In this document: piece by piece, positions 15,722 through 23,024 of the stretch
Layout: each line of letters begins with the position of its first letter
Numbering within the stretch: the first letter of the stretch is position 1
Source of the DNA: Lachnospiraceae bacterium
Lineage (GTDB): Bacteria > Bacillota_A > Clostridia > Lachnospirales > Lachnospiraceae
Direction: 5' to 3'
Length of the DNA stretch: 37,091 nucleotides
Assembly (NCBI GenBank): GCA_017430765.1
Contig: JAFRMI010000063.1
Location: 1-37,091 of the forward strand
Program-made: the position numbers and the translations under genes
Notes under the pieces: model-generated
What the model saw: only the letters and a program-made list of their open reading frames with translations
Told to the model about the DNA's origin: nothing
Database searches by the model: none

Positions 15722-16267
15722 TCAGTCTTCTCCCACCAGGTGCACCGAAGTGTACCGGTGTCCGACCGCCGGAAGGAATTTATTCAGAATATCTTCTGTA
15801 CGGATCTTAAGGCTCGACGTGCAGACACAGGGATGGCATCCGACATATTCGTCTTTTAAAACATCCTCATCAATGAGCAGTTTCACCACCCGCTCCCTGT
15901 CGTTCATAAGCCCCATGATACTCACTGCGCCGGGCTCGATGTCGAGGTACTTCAGCATATCCTCCGCGCCGGCAAAAGAGAGGCGGGCAGAGTTGATCTG
16001 CTTCGACAGCTCCTTCGTCTTAAACTTCTTGTCGCCCGGCATCATAAGCAGGAAGAAATTCGTCTTCTGCCGGTTGCAGAGGAACAGGTTCTTGCAGATG
16101 ATGACGCCGAGAACCGCATCGATCTCATTGCAGGCCTCCATGTTGTCGGCCCTCTCATGATCCGTGCGCTGATAGCTGATCCCAAGAGAATCCAGAAAAT
16201 CATAGGTCCTCACTTCACGGGGAAGACGCCCCTCCGTATTTTCCGGTCTTCCGTCAAACAGCTCCAT
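15722..16267 (-). CDS. Prolyl-tRNA editing protein, ProX/YbaK type
   Basis: 181 residues, a single YbaK/aminoacyl-tRNA deacylase domain. Recognisable segments are FLDSLGISYQRTDHE, VIICKNLFLCNRQK, FFLLMMPGDKKFKTKELS, SARLSFAGAEDMLKYL and GLMNDRERVVKLLIDED, ending CHPCVCTSSLKIRTEDIL. The conserved Lys in ICKNL is the usual editing-site residue. Proteins of this type (also annotated PrdX or prolyl-tRNA synthetase-associated) remove alanine mischarged on tRNA-Pro in trans. The binding site is GAAAGGGGA, rather far from the ATG (about ten bases). It may share a transcript with the histidine phosphatase gene upstream, about 165 bases away; the gap holds nothing recognisable. Confidence 0.88.
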   Translation of the reverse strand: MELFDGRPENTEGRLPREVRTYDFLDSLGISYQRTDHERADNMEACNEIDAVLGVIICKNLFLCNRQKTNFFLLMMPGDKKFKTKELSKQINSARLSFAGAEDMLKYLDIEPGAVSIMGLMNDRERVVKLLIDEDVLKDEYVGCHPCVCTSSLKIRTEDILNKFLPAVGHRYTSVHLVGED

Positions 16268-16432
16268 TTACAAATATCCCCTTTCGATCATATTTTCTTC
16301 TCGAGGTGCAGCAGGCCTAGATATACAATACCGCTTGAAAGAAACCAACTCTGCCGGTCAACTGCCTTCTCATCTTGTGAGGCGCGGCCGGCCACAATAT
16401 GGGCTTCCTCCCAAAAAACACGCTCCTGTCGC

Positions 16433-17095
16433 TTAGTCCTGCTTCTTATCCTCATCCGGTGAGGCATAGCAGTCCACGATATACGACTCGTCGTAATAAA
16501 TCTTATCCCTGTCGATCAGTTCCGCTTTTCCGTCCCTGATCTCCACGATATTGACCGCGCAGTTGTACGGAACATGCCCCTGCCAATAATCCTCCTGATT
16601 TTCATAGAAACAGTTCAGCATTCCGCGTACCGCACAGCCGTGGATCCCGATGAGATAGGTTTTATCGTCTGAGATGGCGCACATATCTTTCAGAAAATCC
16701 TGTGTGCGCTTCTTTACGTCATCATACGTCTCCCCGCCGGGAAACCCGGCAAAATGTACCGGATCCGTAAAAAATCTCCGGGCCTCGCCATTCGGGATCG
16801 GTCCCTCGGACAGCTTTCGGCCCTCGTATACCCCGCCGTTGATCTCCATAATCCGTTCATCGGTTTCAATCGGAACGTCTCCGTTTCCGCTCTCTTTCAG
16901 AATCAGCTCTACCGTCTTCCTCGCCCGAATAAGAGGGCTTGAGATACAGCGGTCAAAGTGAATGCCCCGCATATTTCTGCCGGTCTCCTCTGCAAGAAAG
17001 ATTCCCGACGCATTCAGGGGGACATCGATGTGCCCCTGCAGAACACCTTTGGAATTAAGATCGGTCTCTCCATGTCTGACAATATATAAAAGCAT
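16433..17095 (-). CDS. Histidine phosphatase family protein (phosphoglycerate-mutase-like)
   Basis: 220 residues. The catalytic RHG motif is at the N-terminus (LYIVRHGETDLNSKG), with the phosphate-pocket SSPLIRARKTVE near 53, the acid residue in ERIMEINGGVYEGR, and the second catalytic His in LIGIHGCAVRGML. This is a broad-specificity phosphatase or mutase of the cytoplasm, similar to those acting on sugar phosphates, nucleotides or the alpha-ribazole precursor; the substrate cannot be told. A second, diverged member of the same superfamily lies just upstream (17217-17990), 121 bases away, but the two are not close copies. The C-terminus is unusually charged (DEDKKQD). Confidence 0.88.
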   Translation of the reverse strand: MLLYIVRHGETDLNSKGVLQGHIDVPLNASGIFLAEETGRNMRGIHFDRCISSPLIRARKTVELILKESGNGDVPIETDERIMEINGGVYEGRKLSEGPIPNGEARRFFTDPVHFAGFPGGETYDDVKKRTQDFLKDMCAISDDKTYLIGIHGCAVRGMLNCFYENQEDYWQGHVPYNCAVNIVEIRDGKAELIDRDKIYYDESYIVDCYASPDEDKKQD

Positions 17096-17216
17096 TCTGT
17101 TCTCTCTATTCTTTCTAATGTCCTTTTTGTACTTTCTTAATTGAAATTCCGCAAAAAATGCCGGCCTTAACCAATCTGAGGAATGAAAGTTCAGGCGCTA
17201 TATTGCTTCCTACACG

Positions 17217-17990
17217 TCAGCCCCTCTTTGACGTATCGCTGTAAACCTCCCGGAATCTTGCAGCGAAAGACGGCTCCATCCCCGCCAGCGTGAGGTGTGT
17301 GGTATCGCCGATCCGAAGAGCCCGGAATGTCGCGACCCCGGGTTCCCTCTCCTCGGTGACCACTTCCGTCACGGAAGTTGTCTGCATGCAGAGTTTATGC
17401 AGCGGCACAAACGGGGACGTGAAGAACAGCCTCGACAATAGCACGGAACTGATCCCGTAGTGACAGAAGAACGTCACGGTCTCCGTCGTCTCGCGCCTGA
17501 CTTCGTAATACCTGTCCCTCCGCACATAGCCGTATGACGCAAGAAGCTCATCAAGCCCCGCGGCAACTTCTTCATACCGGGGAAGCATGTCGGAGTCACG
17601 GACGACATCCGCGTTTCGCCATCCCTCCGGCTCCGCAAGTTCCGGATGAGCCGCATAATAAGACGGCACCATATCCCAGAGAATGTGCCTCCGCCAGCTC
17701 CCGTCCGGCATCCGGGCATCCGGAAAAGCAGCCTGGTAGACCGGACTGCCTTCGGTATCGATCCGGGCGGGAAACTCCTGCAGCCACATTTTCATAGCGG
17801 GAACAATGCCGAGGGGTTTTAAGGCGATCCGGGCGGTCAGATCCGCACGCCCCAGGGGGGAGACGTAGCAGGTTCCGGGGTTTAACCGCCCGATAAATGC
17901 AGCCAATGCCTCCGCCTCGAGAACGCCCTGTTCCGTCAGCGTGTCATGCTCATAGTCCGGGTCCCCGTGTCGGATAAAAAGAAGTCTCAT
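17217..17990 (-). CDS. Second histidine phosphatase family protein
   Basis: About 257 residues from the ATG at 17990. RHGDPDYEHDTLTEQG at the N-terminus carries the catalytic His; the phosphate-binding SPLGRADLTARIA follows, and the second His is in VTFFCHYGISSVLLSRL. It is longer than a standard mutase, with an insertion (about 75-150) rich in aromatic residues that may form a lid. The start at 17990 is favoured over 18041 because the RHG motif then sits at the very N-terminus. The ATG overlaps the TGA of the UPF0173 gene by four bases (17987-17990), so the two are translationally coupled and probably act together. Substrate unknown. Confidence 0.85.
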   Translation of the reverse strand: MRLLFIRHGDPDYEHDTLTEQGVLEAEALAAFIGRLNPGTCYVSPLGRADLTARIALKPLGIVPAMKMWLQEFPARIDTEGSPVYQAAFPDARMPDGSWRRHILWDMVPSYYAAHPELAEPEGWRNADVVRDSDMLPRYEEVAAGLDELLASYGYVRRDRYYEVRRETTETVTFFCHYGISSVLLSRLFFTSPFVPLHKLCMQTTSVTEVVTEEREPGVATFRALRIGDTTHLTLAGMEPSFAARFREVYSDTSKRG

Positions 17991-18652
17991 AGCGTGATCG
18001 TCTCTCCGATCTTTATGACGCAGGCGTGCAGTCCCGCGCACTCCACGGAACGGACAAAGGCCGCCGGATCCTGCTCGATGACCGGGAAGGTGTTGTAGTG
18101 CATCGGAATCGTCATTTTCGCGCCGATCATTTTCGCGGCACGGAGCGCCTGATCAGGGCCCATTGTGTAGAAATCCCCAATCGGAAGAAGGGCGACGTCG
18201 AGTTTATCCGCGGCAAGAAGCTGCATGTCCGTCATGAGGGCCGTATCACCGGCGTGATAGATCTTCTTTCCGCCAATGTTAAAAACGAAGCCGCAGGAAA
18301 GTCCTCCGGCGATGCCGCTGCCGTGGATTGCCTGGAAGTACCGCGCCGACCCGAACGGATAAGACACCTTGCCGCCAATATTGCCGCAGGTCACTTTCAG
18401 GTCATCCGCCGTAAAAACCGACTCCGCAAGTTCGATCGTCGTGCAGATCTCCGCGCCGCATCTCCGGGCGATCGCCTCCGCGTCACCGAGATGGTCGCCG
18501 TGCCCGTGTGTCACGAAGACATAATTGACATCCACTTCCTCCGCGCTGACCGCAGCGAGAGGGTTGCCCGTAAGGAACGGATCCACGATGAGGCGGTGTG
18601 TTCCGTCGTCAAGCAGAAAACAGGCATGGCTTAAATACGTTAACTTAACCAT
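17987..18652 (-). CDS. UPF0173-type metal-dependent hydrolase (metallo-beta-lactamase fold)
   Basis: 221 residues. The zinc-ligand motif HGHGDHLGD is at about 51-59, followed by IHGSGIAGG, the YHAGDTALM aspartate motif, and MHYNTF near the C-terminus. All match the UPF0173/UlaG-like branch of the beta-lactamase fold, whose members hydrolyse phosphoester or lactone bonds. The start at 18652 has AAGGAG six bases upstream; a longer frame from 18676 adds eight residues without support. It overlaps the downstream histidine phosphatase by four bases, a tight pairing of two hydrolases that suggests a shared pathway. There is no signal peptide, so it is cytoplasmic. Confidence 0.9.
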   Translation of the reverse strand: MVKLTYLSHACFLLDDGTHRLIVDPFLTGNPLAAVSAEEVDVNYVFVTHGHGDHLGDAEAIARRCGAEICTTIELAESVFTADDLKVTCGNIGGKVSYPFGSARYFQAIHGSGIAGGLSCGFVFNIGGKKIYHAGDTALMTDMQLLAADKLDVALLPIGDFYTMGPDQALRAAKMIGAKMTIPMHYNTFPVIEQDPAAFVRSVECAGLHACVIKIGETITL

Positions 18653-18732
18653 AACAGACTCCTTTATTAACCACAAATTAAATAGACAGTGCTATTGTAT
18701 CATACTTTTGATGTTTTAATAACATCAGCTGG

Positions 18733-18769
18733 GTGTCAACGTTGTCAACAGAGACGGTTCTTTTGACAC
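18733..18769 (+). repeat. GGGGACGGTTCT-family element, single variant copy
   Basis: GTGTCA (18733-18738) and TGACAC (18764-18769) form the inverted ends; inside is GAGACGGTTCTTT, a variant of the family core, with about 12 extra bases between the left end and the core. It lies at the broken end of the YczE-like fragment, whose frame reads into it. Confidence 0.6.
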
Positions 18770-18948
18770 TTTTTCGGTTGTCCGTGGGGAGGATGTGAGA
18801 GGGGGCGGAAAAGTCCCTGGATCAGCACATTGAAGGGGTCAGACCCCAGTTCTGCCAAAAGAAACAGAGTCACCCCGAAATGTGCGATCGTAAGACCAAC
18901 CATCAGGATGACGACTCTGATTACCCATTCTCTGCCGGTGCGCTGCAT
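18745..18948 (-). pseudogene. N-terminal fragment of a YczE/YitT-like membrane protein
   Basis: A 67-codon frame with a reasonable start (GGGAG six bases before the ATG). Residues 1-48 read like the beginning of the YczE/YyaS family: one full membrane helix, then FLLAELGSDPFNVLIQGLF, matching the usual start where a Gly-x-x-Pro-(W/F)-(D/N)-V-L loop follows the first helix. After GLFR the frame becomes hydrophilic (HPPHGQPKKCQKNRLC) and runs into the interspersed repeat at 18733-18769; the other helices are missing. I take it as a gene truncated by recombination or deletion at the repeat. An intact, diverged relative lies at 29892-30554. Confidence 0.6.
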
Positions 18949-18976
18949 AAAAAACTCCCATCTTCCCGCATTGTCT

Positions 18977-19152
18977 GCATATCAACATTCAACAGCGAGC
19001 CGCAAGATCCATCCTGACGGCCAGCCGCATCATATGCATGTCAATCATTAAACAGCAGGCCGCAAGATCCATCCTGACGGCCAACCGCATCATATGCATG
19101 TCAATCATTAAACAGCAGGCCGCAAGATACATACCAACGGCCTGCTGCAACA
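18977..19152. repeat. 60-bp tandem repeat, nearly three copies, with terminator-like hairpins
   Basis: A 60-base unit is repeated, with the second and third copies nearly identical over CATATGCATGTCAATCATTA and AACAGCAGGCCGCAAGAT, and the first more diverged. Each copy has GGCCG and CGGCC (or GGCC) arms around a 13-15-base loop. The copy nearest the histidine kinase stop has a perfect nine-base stem (AGCAGGCCG 19114-19122 with CGGCCTGCT 19138-19146), followed on the minus strand by GTTTAAT. It is probably the terminator of the kinase operon, duplicated in tandem. Weaker T-content makes the terminator call uncertain. The rest of 18653-18976 holds the repeat copy and the broken gene. Confidence 0.65.
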
Positions 19153-20565
19153 TCATTTCCATATTACCTTAAAAGTGCTCCCTCTGTCCACCTGACTTTC
19201 TACCGCCATTTCCGCCCCGTGAAGTTCCGCGATCTTCGCCGCAATGGACAGCCCGAGCCCGTATCCCTTCTCGCCGCCCCGCCTCCGCGACGCGTCCACC
19301 CGGTAAAACCGCCGGAAGATGTGCTCTTTTGCGGATTCGGGAATGCCGATGCCGTTGTCCTCGACAGACAGCAGAAGGGCCTCTCCCTCCCTTACAAGCT
19401 TCACGTGGACATAACCGTCCTCCCGGCCGTATTTGTAGGCGTTGTCGATCAGATTCTGGAGAAGGCGCGTGATGAGCATCCGGTTCCCGGTAATATGAAT
19501 ATCCGGTTCGGCAAATGCATCCAGTGCGATGCCTTTCACCCCGATCATCTTCATGTCTTCAGATACCGTCAGCACGAGATCACTGAGGTTGAAGTCCTCC
19601 ATCGGATAGCGCCCCGGGCTCTGCTGCAGGCGCGTGTAGTCCAGCATGTCCGCCACCAGCGTCTGCATGCGGTTTCCCTGCCGGCGGATCACGGTGAGCG
19701 CCTCTCTGTACTCTTCCGGCGTCCGTTCCTTCTCAAGCGTGAGCTCCGTCTGCGCCATAATGACAGAGAGCGGCGTCCGCAGTTCATGCGACGCATCGGA
19801 CGAAAACTGCTGCTCGACTTCGAAACTGTGTTCCAGTCTGTCCAGCATGCCGTTAAAAGTATCTGTCAGGCTTACCAGCTCATCTCTTCCCTCCCGTTTC
19901 GGGAGACGTTTTTCCAGATCCGTACCCCCCGAGATGTCGGCGGCCGTCCTCTCGATCTCCCGGATCGGCCGGAGAATGTCCCGCGCCGCAAGAATTCCCA
20001 GAACGACCGCTGCCAGAATCAGTGCCGGAAGGAACAGAAACACAATATCCCGGATCTCCGAGAGTTCCCGCATCTCCGGGGACAGAGGGACGGCGCCGCG
20101 GATCCACAGATCCCGCAGATCTCCGGTCAGCCGCCGGTCGTACACATAGAAGGTCTCTTTCTCAGTCTTAAGAGAATAAATTCTGGTCTCCGTAAAAGGC
20201 TCTTCCGCCAGATACTGCGGGATCGGGTTTTTTCCGTAGAGCATCGTCCCGTCGCCGGTATAGAGCCCCGCCTCCACGTTGTGCATGACGTCTAAAAAAT
20301 CATCGTCGATCTGGATGTGGCCTTTTTGATAACTGAGAAAAATATCATCCGGATCCTCCTCGCTCTCCCTCCCTGTCAGAGCGGAGGCGTACCAGGTCAG
20401 CTTGTCCGTATTGGCTTCCACCGTCCCGGTCAGATAGCCGCGGATCGTTTTTTGCATGACGGAAGAACTGATGAAGAGCACAATATAATAAGTCGCGACA
20501 GAAGCAGCGATCATCGCGAGCGAAAACAGCACTATAATGCGTGAGCGGATGGATATATGTTTCAA
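19153..20565 (-). CDS. Sensor histidine kinase
   Basis: 470 residues. Membrane helix 1 (about 9-33), a 140-residue outside sensor region, helix 2 (about 172-194), HAMP (about 196-248), HisKA with the phosphorylated His260 in SSDASHELRTPLS, and the ATPase domain with the N box NLIDNAYKYG (371-380), the G1 box VEDNGIGIP and GYGLGLSIA. It starts with TTG at 20565 (GGGGAG upstream). It follows the response regulator by 18 bases on the same strand. The PepSY protein and small secreted protein lie upstream in the same unit and may be sensed targets or outputs. A ligand cannot be predicted; no metal-binding cluster is obvious in the outside domain. Confidence 0.93.
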   Translation of the reverse strand: MKHISIRSRIIVLFSLAMIAASVATYYIVLFISSSVMQKTIRGYLTGTVEANTDKLTWYASALTGRESEEDPDDIFLSYQKGHIQIDDDFLDVMHNVEAGLYTGDGTMLYGKNPIPQYLAEEPFTETRIYSLKTEKETFYVYDRRLTGDLRDLWIRGAVPLSPEMRELSEIRDIVFLFLPALILAAVVLGILAARDILRPIREIERTAADISGGTDLEKRLPKREGRDELVSLTDTFNGMLDRLEHSFEVEQQFSSDASHELRTPLSVIMAQTELTLEKERTPEEYREALTVIRRQGNRMQTLVADMLDYTRLQQSPGRYPMEDFNLSDLVLTVSEDMKMIGVKGIALDAFAEPDIHITGNRMLITRLLQNLIDNAYKYGREDGYVHVKLVREGEALLLSVEDNGIGIPESAKEHIFRRFYRVDASRRRGGEKGYGLGLSIAAKIAELHGAEMAVESQVDRGSTFKVIWK

Positions 20566-20583
20566 CCGTCTCCCCTCTTCTTC

Positions 20584-21258
20584 TCAGACGTCCTCCCGCA
20601 GCACATACCCCGCGCCGCGCACCGTATGAATCAGTTTCTGTTCATACCCGTCGTCAATCTTTTTCCGCAGATACCGGATATAGACATCCACGACGTTGGT
20701 TCCCCCCTCATAATCATAATTCCAGATATGATCTTCGATCCGGCTTCGTGACAGCACAATGCCTTTATTGTACATGAGATATTCCAGCAGCTGATACTCC
20801 TTTGCTGTAAGAGAAACGACCCGTCCCTCCCTTGTCACCTCTCTCCTTGAAACATCCATTGTGAGACTTCCCGCTGTAAGAATATTGTGCGAAATCCCAT
20901 ATGCACTCCGTGTCGCGGCCCGGATCCTCGCGACAAGCTCCTCGAGAGAAAAGGGCTTGATAATATAGTCATTGGCCCCGCTGTTCAGACCCCGGATCCT
21001 GTCTGAAACCGCGTCCCTTGCCGTAAGAAAGAGCACGGGTGTCCCGTCCCCCTTCATCCGCATCTTTTTTAAAACTTCAAACCCATCGGCTCCCGGCATC
21101 ATAACATCAAGAACAACGGCGTCATAAGACGCCGTTTCCATATATTCGAGGGCCTCCCGCCCGTCAAAGCAGCTGTCCACCAGAAACCCTTCTTCTGTCA
21201 GCTTCCTTGTGACGATCGCGTTGAGATCCTCCTCATCTTCCGCAAATAGAATCCTCAT
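20584..21258 (-). CDS. OmpR/PhoB-family response regulator
   Basis: 224 residues. The receiver domain (1-118) has the acidic pair in FAEDEED, the phosphorylated Asp51 in VVLDVMMPG, the switch Thr in LFLTARD, and Lys in IIKPFSLEEL. The winged-helix DNA-binding domain (about 125-222) has LTAKEYQLLEYLMYNKG and VDVYIRYLRKKID. It is the partner of the kinase encoded 18 bases downstream. The start has only AAAAAGG directly before it and lies five bases after the stop of the secreted-protein gene, so translation may be coupled to that gene. Confidence 0.95.
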   Translation of the reverse strand: MRILFAEDEEDLNAIVTRKLTEEGFLVDSCFDGREALEYMETASYDAVVLDVMMPGADGFEVLKKMRMKGDGTPVLFLTARDAVSDRIRGLNSGANDYIIKPFSLEELVARIRAATRSAYGISHNILTAGSLTMDVSRREVTREGRVVSLTAKEYQLLEYLMYNKGIVLSRSRIEDHIWNYDYEGGTNVVDVYIRYLRKKIDDGYEQKLIHTVRGAGYVLREDV

Positions 21259-21263
21259 CCTTT

Positions 21264-21650
21264 TTACTTACACCCTATAGGGATCCAGACTTTCCCTTTC
21301 AGCGTGCTGTATTTTTTCTCCCCTTTCCTTCTAACGCCTTTGATGGTAAATTTGTACGTCTTCCCGGCCTTATAACCTACGATTCTGAAGTCCACATCAT
21401 CCCGCTCCTTACCGAGGATCCGCACTTTATACGTCTTTCCGCTGCTGTCTTTGACCGTCACTTTCAACTTGCGGTACTGCACATCCTTGCTGCGGAATTC
21501 CACCTCTACCTTTCCCTTGCCCTCATATTCCACATCTTTGATCTCGGGTGCCGCGTACACCGGAAAGGCGAAAATCGTCATCATCAATACAGTAAGAAGA
21601 AAGATCCCTGCTCTTTTGATGACATAGTTTACGTTTTTTTCTGCTGACAT
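21264..21650 (-). CDS. Small secreted protein, all-beta, unknown function
   Basis: 128 residues. A signal peptide is visible: basic start (KNVNYVIKRAG), a hydrophobic core (IFLLTVLMMTIFAF), and a likely cleavage after VYA-A. The mature part of about 95 residues is Lys-rich and alternates beta-strand-like segments (KVEVEFRSKD, YRKLKVTVKDSSGKTYKVRI, KTYKFTIKGVRRKGEKKYS), much like a fibronectin-III or Ig-like domain. AAAGGAGG lies eight bases before the ATG. It sits between the PepSY gene and the response regulator, so it is probably exported under the same control. The basic mature protein next to an extremely acidic PepSY protein suggests the two may bind each other; this is speculation. Confidence 0.7.
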   Translation of the reverse strand: MSAEKNVNYVIKRAGIFLLTVLMMTIFAFPVYAAPEIKDVEYEGKGKVEVEFRSKDVQYRKLKVTVKDSSGKTYKVRILGKERDDVDFRIVGYKAGKTYKFTIKGVRRKGEKKYSTLKGKVWIPIGCK

Positions 21651-21701
21651 AGTGCTGCCTCCTTTCTGATTTGAATTGTTATATGCTTTGAATTTTTTAT
21701 G

Positions 21702-22679
21702 CTAATCATCATCGTCCCGGTCGTTATCCCCGTCGTCATCGTCGTCCCGGTCGCCATCGTCGTCATCCCAGTCATCGTCCCGGCCGCCATCGTCATCATC
21801 CCAGTCGTCCTGACCGCCATCGTCATCATCCCAGTCGTCCCGGCTGTCATCGTCATCATCCCAGTCGTCCCGGCTGTCATCGTCATCCCGGCCATCATCG
21901 TCCCGGTCGTCATGGTGTTCCTTAACCTCAGCGGCAGCCTGTGATTTTGGCGCCGTCCCGGCTGCTTCCGGCTCTGTCTTCGTATCCGAAGAAGCTGTGG
22001 AAGGCACCTGCTTTTCCCCATGATCCGCATCCGCCGAAGGCTGCGTGCCGGCCATTTCCACGGAAGATTCGAGCACTTCCCCCGTCAGCGCATCGACTGT
22101 GTACTCATACTCACGATCTCCGGCATAGAATTCGATGCTGTAGCAGTCGCGTCTGTTCTCTTCATCCAGCTTCGTTTCCGTAAAGACAGCGCTTTGTTCA
22201 GGCACCCCCGCCTCCTTCAGCGCAATCTGTTTTGCCTCGTCGACGGTGAGATACTTCCCGCTGCTCCTCTTTGACGCATTTTCAGAAAGCTTTATAGTGG
22301 GAACCGGCGTTTCTGAAGGAGCGGGTCCTGTTTTCTCCTCTTCCTGCGGAACCGCATTCTCCTCGATCTTTGCGGACCGCGAAAGGACTGCGCCGTCCAG
22401 TGCCCTGACCGCATATTCATACGAGGCACCTCGCGTCTCAAATGTCACCTCATAGACATACTCCGTGCCCTTCCAGACCAGACGGGAGGAGGAGGAAATG
22501 ACGTTCTCCGTTTCCACATCCGCGTCTATATAGGCGAACTGCCTGGCGGATGTCTCATCGATGATGCGGTTTCTGGCAAATACCCGGCCCGCCTGCAGGA
22601 ATCCTCCTGCAGTAAGGGCGAGAATCAGAACTGCGCCTGCGGCGGTTAAAATGCGTCTTTTCATAGTTCGGGCAGGCAT
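21702..22679 (-). CDS. Exported PepSY-domain protein with a long Asp-rich repeat tail
   Basis: About 325 residues from the ATG at 22679 (GGGGTGA six bases upstream; a TTG two codons earlier is less likely). An N-terminal signal or anchor helix (10-30) is followed by a diverged PepSY-like unit (about 40-105), a Pro/Glu linker, a clear PepSY domain (143-208: YLTVDEAKQIALKEAGVP, and YEYTVDALTGEVL), an Ala/Lys linker, and an extreme tail (256-325) of Asp, Arg, Trp and Gly in decapeptide repeats such as DSRDDWDDDD. PepSY domains often inhibit proteases or act at the cell envelope. The tail should bind divalent cations such as Ca2+ or Mg2+, by its charge. First gene of the PepSY/secreted/regulator/kinase unit. 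Confidence 0.85.
   Translation of the reverse strand: MPARTMKRRILTAAGAVLILALTAGGFLQAGRVFARNRIIDETSARQFAYIDADVETENVISSSSRLVWKGTEYVYEVTFETRGASYEYAVRALDGAVLSRSAKIEENAVPQEEEKTGPAPSETPVPTIKLSENASKRSSGKYLTVDEAKQIALKEAGVPEQSAVFTETKLDEENRRDCYSIEFYAGDREYEYTVDALTGEVLESSVEMAGTQPSADADHGEKQVPSTASSDTKTEPEAAGTAPKSQAAAEVKEHHDDRDDDGRDDDDSRDDWDDDDDSRDDWDDDDGGQDDWDDDDGGRDDDWDDDDGDRDDDDDGDNDRDDDD
21705..21914 (-). repeat. Coding tandem repeat (30-bp period) in the PepSY protein tail
   Basis: Codons 256-325 of the PepSY gene. The central part (21759-21878) repeats every 30 bases, encoding DSRDDWDDDD twice, then GGQDDWDDDD and a variant with one extra Asp. The ends are less regular Asp runs. Near-identical GAC/GAT-rich units should allow length changes by slippage while keeping frame. 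Confidence 0.85.
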
Positions 22680-22938
22680 ATGCAATCACCCCTTCCTTTT
22701 TTATTTTATCGCCTCGGGATACTTTATGCTATCTATAATTTTCGCGGCAGCGCAGCCGTCAATGCATTTTCCGGCCGCGCACATCCTGCTTCATACACAG
22801 CGGATGTTTCCTTGTATGGCAGTATTTTACAGAAGAAAAATGAGAAGATCATGAGAGGAAGCAAAAATTTTATAAAAAATCCGAAATCGGTCTTTCCCTT
22901 ATTCGTGAGGGGCGTGCAGCCGGACTTTGTGCACCGCA

Positions 22939-22996
22939 TTGTCACATCCCTCGCACATATGCTATCATGGGAAATTACAGGGCGGATCTGTCCGCC
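22939..22996 (+). promoter_or_regulatory. Promoter and leader hairpin of the sodium symporter
   Basis: TTGTCA (22939-22944), 18 bases, TATCAT (22963-22968). About six bases after the expected start of transcription is a perfect stem, GGCGGA (22981-22986) with TCCGCC (22991-22996), loop TCTG. The rest of 22680-22938 carries no gene I can support and presumably the promoter of the divergent PepSY operon. Confidence 0.45.
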
Positions 22997-23024
22997 GGAA
23001 TTTTATGCAGGGGGCGTATGAAAA

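Noticed and set aside
18834..18850. GGGGTCAGACCCC palindrome
   Set aside because: It lies inside the surviving codons (LGSDPF) of the YczE-like fragment, so coding constraint explains it.
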